From: Megalonaias nervosa
Taxonomy: Eukaryota > Mollusca > Bivalvia > Unionida > Unionidae
Length of the DNA stretch: 64,000 bases
Assembly (NCBI GenBank): GCA_016617855.1
Contig: JAECUM010092841.1
Location: 124,001-188,000, forward strand
Direction of reading: 5' to 3'
This document shows positions 14,100 through 29,400 of this stretch, piece after piece. A model generated the notes under the pieces. The model saw only the letters and a program-made list of their open reading frames with translations. It was not told the DNA's origin and ran no database searches. Position numbers and translations under genes: made by a program. Every line of letters starts with the position of its first letter. Position 1 is the first letter of the stretch.

Positions 14100-17000
14100 C
14101 CCTTTACAAAATGCAGTCTTAAAGATTTCATTTCTACTGCATTTCAATTTCTTTCTTTTGTCATTAAAAAATGCATGTTTGTATTAACAAACAACACTAG
14201 GTTCCATGCCAAGATGGTTAATATGTGGTGAGTATCTTATTCCCATGGTCATGCAAATCATGCAAGTGTTTAATATAAACATAGTAACACATCATGCACT
14301 AACAATTCCATGCAAAGTTAATCAAATTTTTAAACTGAATACACTATGAAAATGATATCTTGTACATCATAATTTCATCCTTTATTATGTTCACCCAACA
14401 CGACTGTCAGCTTAACTGTTATTAACATTATTAACATGGTCTAAAGTTTTCCTGATAGAAAGATATAATTTGTATGCATGCATTTTGCTGGATGTAAACA
14501 AGATAATTACTTAGCACCTGACTTTTTAAATGCATGTATTGCAACAAAAAATTTGTTTTTGTCTACTTGATTATAATGATAGTTCTGTTGAAAGATTAAA
14601 CCATCACATCATTCTGGTGAACTTGTACTATGATAAATGTTACAGTAATAATCACACTGATTATCACTGTCACATCACTCTGTTCATCTTTTACTATGAC
14701 AAATGTAACAGTAATAATCACAATGATTATCACTGTCACATCACTCTGTTCAACTTTTACTATGATAAATGTAACAGTAATAATCACACAGATTATCACT
14801 GTCACATCACTCTGTTCAACTTGTACTATGATAAATGTAACTAAAAATCACACAGATTATCACTGTCACATCATTCTTTTTAAACTATGCAATAACAAAT
14901 GTAGCAATGCTAACTGCAGTGACTATCACTGCCACATGATTCTGGTGGACTTGTACTATGATAAATGTGACAGTAATTATCACTTATTATCACAATCACA
15001 TCATTCTGGTGAACTTGTACTATGATAAATGTGAAAGTAATAACCACACTTATTATCACCACCACATGATTCTGGTGGACAATACTGTGACAAATGTAAC
15101 AGTAATTATCACTTATTATCACAATCACACCATTCTGGTGGACTATAATGTGACAAATGACATGGTAATAATCACACTTATTATCACCATCACATCATTC
15201 TGGTGACCTTGTACTGTACTATGACAAATATAACTGTAGTAATCACATTGATTATCACTGTAGAGCAAACCAAAGAAACAAAAATCCAACAACAAACTTT
15301 AAGTTCCAATTCTTTATCATGAAAGGCAGGCAGAAGTGAAACAGAATAAAAATGGTTTCTGAACTAAATGAATTTAAGACCATCATTTGATAGTACCTGC
15401 TGTTTTGTTGGTCTTCATTCTTTGTGCTAATTCTCAAAGAAATTTACATAAAAATCAACTACACAAGTTAGATGACCAACTGATTTTCAACTATAATACA
15501 CTTATGATTTCATGTATAAAAAAGGAATGTCCTAATAATTATGCATGAAATTTCCCTTAACATGTAATTCACTTTGCTTTTGGCACTTCTCATAGAAAAC
15601 AGTGACAATATCATTCTATACTAATCTTGATATTTCTGATGACAGACGAAGATGAATAACAATAGCTTATGCTTACAATGTAATGTTTTGACTATATCAC
15701 AACGGAAAATAAAAACAACTAGTGGTGAGATAAAAATAGATGTAGTGCTTACAAGATTCACTACAAATATTGTATGATATGTTACAAGTTAACAGCTCAT
15801 ATTACAATTCAAACACATTTTTAGAAACAAAAAAGTCAATTATGAATTATACAGTAAAACATGTCATGAGACATCACCTGTCTTAAAAGACCAGGTTCTC
15901 AATGCACAGACTGACTAATTATATAAGTTAAGACATGTTAAGCAAGACCACCTGTCTTGAAAGACCATGATTTATTGTCATAAGGTGTATTTTCAAGGCA
16001 AGTTCAGCTATTGTATTACCAACAAAGACAAACCTTGCTTTTAAAAATAAAGCCTGTCCACTCAACTTCTGCAAGGTTCAGAAAGAGAGTTAGTTACCTT
16101 TATCATGATCAGTGAATATTTCAGATTAATATTAACTAACTCAAGTTTGTCTTGCCAAGATGGCCCATGACTAGTAGTTCTATGAAAGATAGCTTCTGAA
16201 GACTACTATCTCCAGTGTAAGTTACATGCTTACCATCCTCCTCTCCTCCCTCCTCTTCCAATTTTCTCCTCCTTTCTTCCTCAGCCAACCTCTTTGCCTC
16301 CTCCTCTGCCCTCAAACGTTCCTCCTCAGCCTTTCGTCTTTACAAAAAATTAACTTTCATTAATTTTAGAATGAGGTTTAAGCCCTGCACTGCATGACAG
16401 GCCCCAATTTCACCAACATGTCTTAAAACTTAGGTTTAGGCTAAAGCTGTTTGATTGGTAGAATATAAGATGTCTGTAACTTTCTTCCAATAAGAACACT
16501 AAATTTAAGACTAAGTTTAATTCAAGACCTAAGTTCTGTTGTTAGGGACAAATATAAACTGTCAGGAACAGAAGCAAACTCTGGTCAAGGTATGGATCCT
16601 CAGGATCCAAATAATAAGTTTCTGATTAGTCTAAATAATAAGTTTCTGATTAGTCCAAATCATGTGTTCCTGATTAGTCCAAATCTATCGTTTCTGATTA
16701 GTCCAAACCATACATTTCTGATTATTCCAAATAATATGTTTCTGATTAGTCCAAATCATTTGTTAATCATTAGTCCAAACCATACATTTCTGATTAGACC
16801 ATATAATAAATTTCTGATTAGTCCAAATCATGTTTCTGATTAGTCCAAATAATAAGTTTCTGATTAGTCCAAATCTATGGTTTCTGATTAGTCCAAAATC
16901 ATGTTTCTGATTAGTCCAAACCATGCATTTCTGATTATTCCAAATAATAAATTTCTATTAGTCCCAATTATGTTTCTGATTAGTCCAAATAATAAGTTTC

Positions 17001-20000
17001 TATTAGTCCCAATTATGTTTGTGATTAGTCCAAATAATAAGTTTCTATCGGTCCCAATCATGTTTCTGATTAGTCCAAACCATATGTTTCTGATTAGTTC
17101 ATATGTTTTTGATTAGCCTAAATAATAAGTTTCTGATTAGTCCCAATCATGTTTCTGATTAGTCCAAACCATACATTTCTGATTAGACCAAATAATAAGT
17201 TTCTATTAGTCCCAATCATGTTTCTGATTAGCCCAAACCATATGTTTCTGATTAGTTCATATCATGTTTTTGATTAGCCTAAATAATAAGTTTCTGATTA
17301 GTCCCAATCATGTTTCTGATTAGTCCAAACCATACATTTCTGATTAGACCAAATAATAAGTTTCTATTAGTCCCAATCATGTTCTGATTAGTCCAAACCA
17401 TACATTTCTGATTAGACCAAATAATAAGTTTCTATTAGTCCCAATCATGTTTCTGATTAGTCAAAACCATATGTTTCTGATTATTCCAAATAATAAGTAT
17501 ACGTTTAGTCCCAAATATTTGTTTCTGGTTAGTCAAAATAAGTTGCTGATTAGTCCAAACCACATGTTTCTGTTTTAGTCCAAATCAGATTAGTCCAAAT
17601 AATGAGTTCTGATATTCTAAATTATACATTTCTGGAGTGTAAAATCTTTGTTACCAAGTCTACATCATTACCTTTTACATTAATCATTACATACCTACGG
17701 ACTAGGCTTCAATATAATATATATTCAATATATATATATATATATATCAGGAAGTTACTCACTGAACTGTTTTAAAAAAATGTTGGTTGCAATGAAGTAT
17801 TTACTAAAACAAAAAATGTGTCCAATATGCCCAGAGGCCCCTTACAACATGATGCATTTGAAGAGCAAAGTTCCAAGTCAAACAGGGGCCGTAACTCCAT
17901 TGAATTTTGTCACAAAAAAATGGAGAGAAAAAAAATCAAACTTGAATTAGATCTTTCATTGTAAAGCCTTATACCACATTTGGTTTCAATTAATGCAGAT
18001 TTTTCTGAAGTTGTTGAGTGGAAATGGTATAAATAGAATTTGTAGATGAACATTAAATAATGTGTCTTTACACAACATGACATTATGTGACTTGACCTGC
18101 CAGACATGATAGGATGGATGGACATGTGAAAATTTTAAATGACCCATCCAAATATACGGTGGAGGCATAGAAAGCTATACCAAACTTGGTAGAAATTAAA
18201 AGTGCAGACAGGACATGACATGACATGATGGGATGGATGAACATGGGCAAGCTCTATATCTACATTATCCCAAAATAAATTATCATTGACAATAAGAGCC
18301 AGTTCACATACCTATGAATCGCACAAAAAGCAACATATTGTGACTTATATTTATTAAAACGTTTGACAAACGCATAAAAAAGTGTCGTGTCTTTCTGATG
18401 AAAGGACTAAACTGCCTGCATAATATGAATTAAAAAATTTAACAAGCAACTTTTCATTATTACAACTTTTATGCCAGCAAATTTTATGGTGATGTTAGTT
18501 AACATTAAAAGCTGAACAAACACAGTGTAGTTTTTAATATTGATAAACAACAACCCAACTGCAATTTTGCTCACATTCTATTTATTCTCATTGATGCTGT
18601 AAATATTTATCATAATAAAACAGATTAAAAACTGACCACAATATGCATGATTCGAGCATGCATTCAAATCAGATTATTTCCACATGAAGAATCAGTAAAA
18701 ACTGATACCAGTATTTCATCACTGAATATGAATTCTGACAAAAATCAGATGAAATTTATGTCACAAACTTCAATAGTTCTACATTTTAATTGAAGAAACA
18801 GTTATACATTTATTTTTTTCTGGAAGAACTGGTTAAATCTATATCAAATTTCAATAAGAATAATTTGCATTATTTGGCATAGAATGCAAGCATAAAGAAA
18901 GAAACACTAAGAAACACTAATTTCATGCAGAGGTTATTAAATAGTTTCTGTTTGTATCATTTCTCTTTGAATATCCAATGAATCAATATATATTTTTATT
19001 TAAAGAATTACTTTCAAAATAAAGCCCTCCATTTCAACATAACTAATACCACTGATTAAGTATGAGTACTAAATACTTGCTGAATAAATGCCAGAAATAT
19101 AATGAATGCAAAATTAAACAACCAAACAGAACTCTTTCAAAGGACTATATTGAATAAGGGCCATTTTCTGCCCCCTCTGCAAATGTCCTCATATGATGTA
19201 TACTGTACACATGAGGTGGTGGTTAACATTTATTTCTGACATCAGTTTTGTGTTCATGTGTCCGTTGCCATGGTTACAGGGTGTCAAAACACTGTCAAGA
19301 AAGATATGAAAAATTGTCATCTTTTCCATTTACTTCTCATATATACTGCTTTACCATGAGCTATTCACTCAGTTTCAAAATTTGCAATATGCATGTTTAT
19401 TATTTTAGGGGTTATAAAGCTCTATAAATAAAGTTTAACTTCTAAAACTATTCCAAAATAGTCCATCATAGACAAAAATACTGAATTTACACGTCAACTG
19501 GAAACTGTTTCTAAAATATGCTGACAAAAAGGTACTTAATCATAAAATACAAAAACTGTTCCTCAATAAAATATTGTTTAATATTATTGAATGATGTTTA
19601 ATATTATTGAGTTATTTAAATGATTATTTGATATTATTGAATATGATTGTAAAGGAGGTGTTAATAGGGGCCTGTAGGTTCGCTTCTTTGCCAAATACGT
19701 GGGTTTGTTAACTTCACTGGAAATGATGAATGTTCTTTATGTATTTATGTACTTTTACCCTTATATTTTCATGGCTATATACACACATTATACATTACTG
19801 TGTTTCTATTTTTAGAAGAAGAAAAAAAAATTGTCTTCCACACCCCTTGAGGTAGCCTAGAGTCAAACTATAATCTATTTATAAACTATGTATTTATCCG
19901 TAAAGATAAAATAAGGACATTAATAAGAAGCAAAACACTATTGGTTCAGCACTTTAATGAACTTCTGAAAATTGTTTAAGAAGTAACTGCATTGGAGAAT

Positions 20001-20384
20001 ACAAGAAAGAAATAGACTATAGGTATTGTACTCTCTAGACTTTTTGCGTCCATTTTTAAACCAGCGCAGGAATATTGCATAACACTGACTGCATACAGTT
20101 GTCTGAGAAATGAGAGGATGTACACGTTTATGAAGAACATATACCTAAAATGACCAAATGGAAACAATCGTTTTATTATTTGTTCTGCAAATGCGATTTA
20201 CCAGCACTTAGAATCTACAAAGATGGTGATTTACATCGTGCAAGATTCGGGGATTTATAGAATGAATGCAACTTTTAAGGAATTTTTGGGAACAAGTTTG
20301 CACGTAAACTTGGATGAAAAATGAGTCAAAGTAAGTATTGTTCTACGTTTTCATTGTTTAAAGTAACTATATATGACTATACTC

Positions 20385-20429
<45 letters not shown>

Positions 20430-23400
20430 CCATGAACATGTAGGTCTATATTCAATTCTTTCTAGTGACTTAAAACTGGTGGCTTCGATCAGGGGCAATG
20501 AAGAAATTCAAAAACATATATAAAAATTTTAACGAATAAAATAACATTATATGAATATGTGTTCATATATACCATTAAAGTAAAGCTAGTCACATTAGTG
20601 CATTGACTACTATAATTTGACAGAGGTTTCAAAGGCAAATTTTGTGCATCAATATTTTCAGTGCTGTATACCATACATGTACAGTAGGCCAACATGCTTG
20701 TCCGTATTCCTATGCAAAAATCATGTGAATATCTCGCCATAAGGCTTTCTATATAACCACAGGTTCAGAGAAGTGTTAAAATGACGATCTATGCAAGCAA
20801 GAGACGATGAAGCATCTGATAAAAAAAAATGCACTCACAAAACACATATTACCTAATGGTAGCAGTTAACTAAAACTAATAGCAAATCCTGATCATAGTA
20901 ACATCCCCACTCATCCACCCACAATATGACCCAGAGGTGATACACTCCTGCTGTCTGTACAGTTGAGATGAGCAACTGTTATTGCAATTGCCAGGTTTGT
21001 TTTGGTGTATTTAACCTTGGACCCCTCTTAGATTCACTGGGAAGTGACCAGACAGAACTTGCAATGACTGCACAGACATCAGAGAGAATAAAAAGCATTA
21101 AAAATAAACTATTCAGGCCAACATGGACTTAAAAAGTCAAATTATTAATGAGTATGCCTTAAAAATATACCATTTTGTATTCATTTGAATGTGGTATGTA
21201 CATTGCCAGATTATCCATTAAGCATACTAATCTCATGTTTAGGGCACCAGCTCAATAGGGGCACCAGAACAAAATATAATTATTTGCTGATGATAAAATT
21301 GAATGAATTATATATGATCATTTCAATCTGCATGTAAGAGTATTTTGATTTGGAATGGTGGCAGCACTGGTATTTATCAGCCTTTTTTAGCTTCTGATAT
21401 GTTTTTGTTTTAATTTCACATTTAGTAGAGGGGGGTGGGGTGCTATAATATTTTCAGTGATGAGGGCCCTGGAAGGCCTTAATCTGGCAATTGTTATGTA
21501 TTATCATTCTCTCTTCCTTAGTGTCACATAAATAAGATGACATAATAATGGAAACATCATGATATGGTTGACAACTCAAATTATACAGAAATATCAATTG
21601 TAAAATCATAAAAGGAGCCAGCTGAATACTGATGAAAGTAGTGGTCAGAGTGTAGAAAAACAACTCATTTGATTCCCCATTATCATATTCATATTCTGGA
21701 ATAGATGATGCATCCTTAAGATGACTAATTAGTGATGCTTTCTTTGTCAACTCATCATTTACCCATCTTTTGCAGCCAGGAAACCAAAGGAAACTAGATA
21801 CATGGGCACAACACCCAACAACCCGAGCACCAACCTTGCAGGTACAATACCATCTTTTGATGGCGTCCATGGAATATTTCAGCTTCTATTGGATCCCCAG
21901 CGAATGGATTTTATTTCTGGAGTGGCGAGACTGGATTTTTACATCTAACAGACCTGGAAAATCCATGCATGCCATAACATAGTGCCCCTCCTCTGTGAGA
22001 TGTTCATTTGTATACTTTGGAGCCTGTTTGACTTGAAAAATGCCCATAGGGATGTCACGCAGGTAATCAACTGATATCCTGGGGAAATTCATTCAGTTTC
22101 CAAGTGGATGCATCCATCTTGAGGTACAATTTGTACTTATTCAGCAAGTTATTCTCTTGAACCAGGATTTAAACCTTTTTCAGTTACAGGAATTGATTCA
22201 TTTTCAAGCCAAAAAAGGTGGAAACAGTCGTCATCAGATAAGGAAGAAAGAACATCAAAGTTAAGATATGAATTTGTTTTAATTAGTTTCTTCACATTTT
22301 GTACAAGTGATTTAATATCTGTTTGAAAAGTTTTCATCCAACTCTTGTTGCAGTGATAGATCGCAGGGATTCATTAGTGAAGTAAAAGATTTCCAAATGG
22401 AATTTGCAACAGCTACTATTTGACTTTATAAAAATACTACACTCTGCAAATGACTGGCTTATGTCACATATTGTGACATTAGCAAGATGATTTTGATGCC
22501 CATATGGTCTTTTACATACAACACAATATCTATGAGATCTTGATGTTGATGGAATTTGAAGTTGAATTGATTGTGGGCCTTTTATGGCAGCATTTGAAGT
22601 GTTTTAGACCATTCACCAAATTCTCATATCTGACTGAAAGTATCATTTGTTGTGTGCTTTTCATACATCCGCAAGTATCAACTTTGGCAGTCATACTTAG
22701 TGTACACTGATACAAAGAGCCTGTGAATTCCATATAATCAGTTCTTGTAGGGATGGAGCCAGAAACTGATTTTATGAACAGTATCTAAAATGAAACAACT
22801 TGGCTTATCATGTATTAATTATCTTAATTTTTGTTTTGTATCATAAATTCTTGTGACATCCATTATGCCATGTTACATCCCAAATTTTTTTATTTCAGAA
22901 TTACTTTGGTCTGAGGATATTGTATGCTTGATATGTTTTATGGTTAGTGCCAACTCTCCCCCCCATGTTTGTTTCCACCTAAAAATATAGGTAGATGGAC
23001 ATTCTTTTAGTATTATTATTAATGCTGTTATTGTTATTACATGTATTATTATTATTATTAGTAGTAGTAGTTGTAGTATTTTTAATAGTACTAATAGTAG
23101 TCATAGTAGTGGTACTTATATTCAAGCATGATGTCCTCTGAATAAAAGATTTTCATCTGTAATTGTTATTATATTTATGATTTTCTGTTGTTATGATCAG
23201 TAAGTGTATAAAGTTATGACGTTATCATTTAATGAAATAAAGAAAATATGCCATTGCAATGAATATGCAGTATTTAGATAAATAGACTGGACAAACTTGC
23301 TTTGTTTATTTTTATTTTTGCAGGTTAGGGGGTAGGAATAATGCCATTATCCTTTTCAGTTAACAAACCATAAATCAATTCTCTTACTTTAGCTTCCTTC

Positions 23401-26400
23401 CTGACCTTTGCAACATGTTTCCCACTGTTTGGAAATAAAATGTGTTATTTCTAATTTCAGTAATTTCTAGAAAAATCATTGATTAGTAGGCAAGTAAAAA
23501 TTTATGTTGGTCCAAAACCAGTTTTTCTTGATTTGGATGAGTGATTAGGAAAATGTGATCAAACATTAAGTCTTAAAAAAATTTAGTATAAATAAACATG
23601 TATTAGAAAAATTATACTATATAACTATGGAATAATAATCGCTTCACAACACTGGTTCCACCACAATCATTTTCTGATGCAAAGATATTTGGCCACTCTC
23701 CTCTAGTATCCTTTCAGATGAATATTATACCCACAAAAAATTATTACACTTTAGAAACATTAAAATGATTTGCAAATGACTGAGGCTCATATAATTACTG
23801 TTTTTTTGCATAGAAATATTGCAAATAATAGTTTCAATTAAAAATTCATAAATCAGTTCAGTTACTGGGCTTCCATCATGACTGTGGACAAGGTTCCCAC
23901 TGTTTGGAGATAGTTTCTAATTTCAGTAATTGTTAGAGACATCATTGATGTAGTAAGCAAGTTTAAAATGTTTATGTCAGTCTAAAACTGATTTTTCTTC
24001 ATGTGGATGAGTGCACCAAAAAATGATAGAAATTCAGTATGAAAATATTGAATATAAATAAGCTTGTATGAAAGTTATAATTTCTAATTATGGAAGAATA
24101 ACCGCTTCACAACACTGGTTCCAATACCATTATTTTATGATGCAGACATGATTGGCAACCCTTGTATAGTTCCATTTAGATGAATAGCATATTGATAAAA
24201 AATGTTACCTTGCACGACATAAAAATAAAATGAAATGAAATTGCGCATTATTTTTGTTGGTTTTGAAAACTAAGCAGTTACTAATTTTATTTCAAACCTG
24301 TAAATTGACACCTGTTAATATTATGGATATTAGTTGCTGTATATGTATATCAAGCAGATGACACATTTCTTCCAAGCAGATTTATATAACTGCATACCAT
24401 CCTTTGTTGTTTGCCCAGTTAATGCTTTAATTTTAAAGAATTAATTTTTTTATTATATGAAGAAAGATCCATTAAACAAAAATTAATGAAAAACTACGCT
24501 GGTTGTAACTGTTATTTCCATCTGGAAATTGACAGATTCATTTTAAAGATTACGTGTACAGAATTACACTACAATAGTGAGTGAATTAAACATAGCAAAC
24601 GGTATCGTGATGGAAATGAAGAAAAACCACTGTTATTTATGTATAAAATAAATAATACATATGTACTTATCCTATTATTTACAGCATGCTTTTGCAAAAA
24701 ACTGCCAACGTAAAACTACAATTCCATTTAATGTTTACTCTGCATAGTCTTTGTTTACATATAGTTCCAAATGCCCCTTCAGCGCCTCTTCAAAAAACTC
24801 GTGTTCCCAAGGCAATTTAGAAAGAATGAAGAAAGACAGAAATGAATGATCACATTGTTTTTAAAATATCTGAATATGTATTATTCCTGGAATTTTTTTT
24901 ATATAATAATGAAGGAAATAATATAGCGCACTCTAGAAATGCGGGTCTAATTGCTCACACGTAGCGATACGTAGGCAGCTACCATGCAACAGGGAAAACA
25001 ACGACAATGATACATAGACAGCAAAATTCTGGAATTTTTTATTTTTTAGTGATTAACGCAAACGTGCTCACATAAGTTAATATGAGAACCCAAAAATTTT
25101 CATAAAAATTAATTGATCAGTGTAAATATCTTGTTTGAGCAAGCCTGCACTTAGATCTTATTTCTGGTTTCAAGTTGCTCAAATGTAGCATTTTCTCTTA
25201 AATTTCCAATACAAACCTATGTTCAAAGGTCGTGTTTAGGTATGAAATAGAAATTTATCAGCATATCTAACGCAGAATATGGTGATTTATACATCGAATA
25301 ATACAATGAGACACAGTGTTGTGATATTTACAAGAATTTTTTTCCCCATAAATATGGGGGCAGAAAATGGCCCTTATTCAATATAGCCCTTTTTAGACTT
25401 TAACAAATTTCAAAAGAATACACATTTCCCCTACAATGGTTTATCAGCGTTTTAAAGAAGCTATCTTGAGATATTTGACAGAAATTCAAAAAATTTTTCA
25501 AAACTTAGTTATATAAAATCACAGTAAAACTGTTAGACCAAACTTTCCGTAAGTTTTACTGTAAAGCTAAAACATGTCAAATCAATCCATCATTAAAGCT
25601 TTAAAATTTTAAGATGCAAACAAACAATGTTATTTGAGAGAATTCAACAAAAAAGAGACAAAAAAATTACTTTGATGTTGGGGTTCTGAAATAAAAATTA
25701 TTATAAATTATTAAAAACCAGAGATACTCATGTCTAAAACATAAAGTTTTGGAATCTTGCATGACTTGTACAAGCCTTAAGGAATTCAGGCAACTAATAT
25801 TTGTAATGGGAAAGTTTTCATCAGTATAGAACTGTATCATCTGTTTTACAATATACAAAAAGTAGAACATGTAGAAGTTTTAAAAATGGATGAAAGTGTA
25901 AGTAAAAACATCTACTAAATTTATCTTGTGCTTAATAAAGTAACAATTTACAGAAGTACAATTTTAACTTTCGGTCAATCACCCATGGTCTCTACTGACC
26001 TTCTTTCCTCTTCCTCTTGCCTTCTCTTTCTTCCTTCTTCTTGGATTCTGATTTGAATTTTCTCATCAATTTTCTCCTTGTTCATGAAATAGTAGCGCTT
26101 CATCAGAAAGCCAGCTGGGTCTCCACTATCCTTCAGTACCACTACATCATCTGGTAGCACACCCTTCTCAATACACACATTCCACTGATCACGAGTACGA
26201 GGGAAGTTGTCCAGAATCCAACCACCATGCCTGCACAAAAATAATTAAAAAAGTCTGTGAAAACTATGCCATAAAAATAAACATATCTATTATGTACATG
26301 TCATCAAATGGCTGTGTTTTCTTTAGGTTAATACATCCATATCATACTTTTTCTATATGTATACATATAATGATATCTCTTGACATCACAAATGTCATGT

Positions 26401-29400
26401 TATAATGTAAGGCAAAGACATAATAACCAAAGCAATCCAAATGCATTCCAAACAATTTCACTTGACTCTTCTGCAGTTTCATTTCATAACATATCTGTAT
26501 TTTTTCTCATATGATAAACAGAATCTGACATGTGTGCTCCTTGCAAATGAATTTATTTATGAAACTTGTCTTAGTCTAATAAATTTAGTCTTATGTTTGC
26601 AAAGATGATCGAAAAATAGAAATAACAGGTGTCTCTGATTATACAATTGTAGCTGAGGTCCAAAACTGCCAACTGCATTATGCAAGGTCTGAAACTGCCA
26701 ATTGCATTATGCATTGAACCGTGGTATAAGCATGAATGACCAAATATCCACCGATTACATTTGTGTCTGTTGGAGGAGAGGATAAATCAAGTGCCAGCCA
26801 AATATATGGTAATAGCATGCTAGTTACTGTACATAACTGATGAATGCACTATGTACCAAACCATGGTTTAACAAAAATAATTAAAAATTTTATGATTGTA
26901 TGTGTATTTCGCTGGGGAGCAAGGGGATCAACAAAATGCCAGGCAAATGTGTAGTAACTGTGCAGTAGTTGGGATCAATAACTGCTGACCACATTATTAC
27001 GTACTGAACCAAGGCATGAAAAGAATGGCTCCCAAACTGATAAATGCATGTGTTTGTGTGCTGGGGTGGGATGTGGAAGTAAAACATCAGTTAAGCACAC
27101 TGTAGTAATTCTATAATATGTAAATTAAAAATATTTTTTCACTTTATATTATTTGTGTATTTAATATTATTAAATAACAATGTTTTAGAAAGGTAACAAA
27201 GATAGAAACAAAGTATATTGTTCTTTTTTAAGCCACATTCTCATACACTTGATAGACCAATTCAAGTACAATGGTTTAATTTTAGTCACTCAGGGTCCAA
27301 AGCAATATCATGCAACATCCTGAAATCAAATTATACTGAAAAGTGTTATAATGGTTAGCATCTGACTCACTGCATGAATTTCATAGAACACTCATCATAA
27401 ATCCTCTATATATCCAAATTTTGAATTAAAACATTAAAGTCATAACATATTTTACATTGTAAACTATAATATTGCCATTAACTATGTTTCTACATCTGTA
27501 AATGTAGCTATGATAGGTACAGTTGTACTTAGCTACAAGCAAGAGATTGGATGCCATGTAGAGTTGATATGTCCATCGAATTTAAGATCCAGGGCTCGAC
27601 AGAATCTAAAACAAACACAGCAATTACCAAAGTTTCTCAGTCACATGTAACTTTCAGTCCTCCCAACTCTTAATTCCACCCAAATTAGGACATCATCTTC
27701 TTTACCTCATTCTATCCTGACAAAATGGATGGAACATTAAATCCACCAAATAAATATAAATGCATGTGCAAGATTTACAAATGCTCGCATTTATCAAAAG
27801 GAAGCAGACATACACGAACACTCAACATGTTAAAATATATTGTGCTAGGAACTGTACAGCTGAAAATCCTTATTGGCTTCTTGTTCTAGTGGTGCTTTAC
27901 TTACAGAGGTCCATCTGATTTGTTTTTTCTCATCTCTTTTTCTGCCTCCTTCAATGATGTATCCAGGACCTCTACATACACCTCTGGAGGTAGTGTGACT
28001 GGCTGCTTCTCTGCCTCCTTCATGATATTCTCTATGATAGCAATGACCTCAGGGTGGGTTGCATCAACCTCAGGCATGACAAGTGCTGGATGTTTCTCCT
28101 CCACAGTTCCTTCTGTATGTTCTGACTGGGTGTCAACTATGAGGGAATAATTATTGTTAGCTAGGATTGATCTGTCATGATTAAAAGTAAACACTGATAT
28201 ACCATATATCTTCATTAGAAAGTCATTCCTATATAACAAAATTAATACCTGGTACTGACATACAGTGCACTGCACCTCTCATAACAGTGCTATAAGCTAA
28301 AGTCCTTTCTTTGTGACTGTAACAATAAATACAGCACAAAAAATGAAATTATCATAAATTTCATTTTGGGCACTATATTCTGGCACTGAATTAATGTTAG
28401 TATTGCTATGATTCATACAGCAGCATAGTTGCTAGGTCACAAGTGAAATGAACTATTTAAAGTAGATGTATGTACAAACCAACTACATTTATTTTAAAAC
28501 TTTTCTCCCAAAAGCCACTCTCAAAGTTTCAGTTTTAAACTATCATTTTAGTAAAATTGGGGTTTTGGGGTTTCTAATTACTGTCAAACAAGACAAACCC
28601 TTGACATTCAGATTTGAGATGGTATGGAATGTGATTCATAGATGTGAAAAACTTATGGAGTATAGGTCATGCAGCGGTGCAATTAATACACTAGAACTGT
28701 GAACTTCTACATTTAAATCTATAGAACTTTTTCTTACTAATTTTTTTTAATTTGCAGGTATCTTAGAAAATAATGCTATCTTTTTACCTATACTTATATG
28801 CACTCTTGAGGAAAAATAAATTAATAAAAAGTTTGATACAAATATTCACCGAAAATATAGTAGGTGATATTAATATTCAGATATGTGTTCATCCACACTT
28901 TATTTTGAAATTCAATCCATCTTCTATTGGCATGTGAAGGTTACAAGCTTCAAGTCATTTGATATATGAATATCAAGGGTTTATCCATACTTAAGTCAGT
29001 ACCTAAAGACTGCATTTGATTACAAATTTCTTTCTAGTAACTATAATTATTTATTATTAATGAGTGCATTACTTACACTAGTAAGAACAAATACCATCTC
29101 AAAACAAGTCAAGAAGAATCAACTTTTACTCTTGTTTATAACCTATGGGCAAATGATACAAATGTTGCAACCAAAAGCTTATAAAAATGATCACCAATCC
29201 AGAGGTGCATCTATCACATAATAGTCCAATGTGCTCTCAGCCAGTGAAATATATGAGTGCTTACTTTTTCCATGCATAAGGACTCTTTTCAGATCCTTCA
29301 GTCATATCTATGATACTATAAAAATACTTTTTCCAAGGAGGTTAATGCCCAGTTCTAACTGACCAGATCCTGCGTAGTGACATGTGTACTGAAAATGACT

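Larger units (their letters stand above)
19139..25392. mobile_element. 6.25-kb element with 31-bp perfect inverted ends
   Basis: The ends 19145-19175 and 25356-25386 are exact reverse complements over 31 bases (core 'gggccattttctgccccc'). Extending outward gives 37 bp with one mismatch. The element fills two thirds of AK9 intron 17. It contains the SWIM zinc-finger pseudogene at 21454-22092 and a duplicated segment at 23340-24215. No clear target-site duplication is visible; TATA at the tips would fit a 2-bp TA/AT duplication. It is probably a DNA transposon, class uncertain. Confidence 0.7.

Noticed and set aside
14530..15206. Overlapping His/Tyr-rich and Thr/Val-rich frames on both strands
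   Set aside because: All come from the 66-bp tandem repeat.
16604..17640. Possible CRISPR-like array (24-bp repeats)
   Set aside because: The units are contiguous with short variable fillers, not conserved repeats with unique spacers, and the host is a eukaryote.
27920..28150. Plus-strand Ser/Thr-rich frame
   Set aside because: Antisense shadow of AK9 exon 15.
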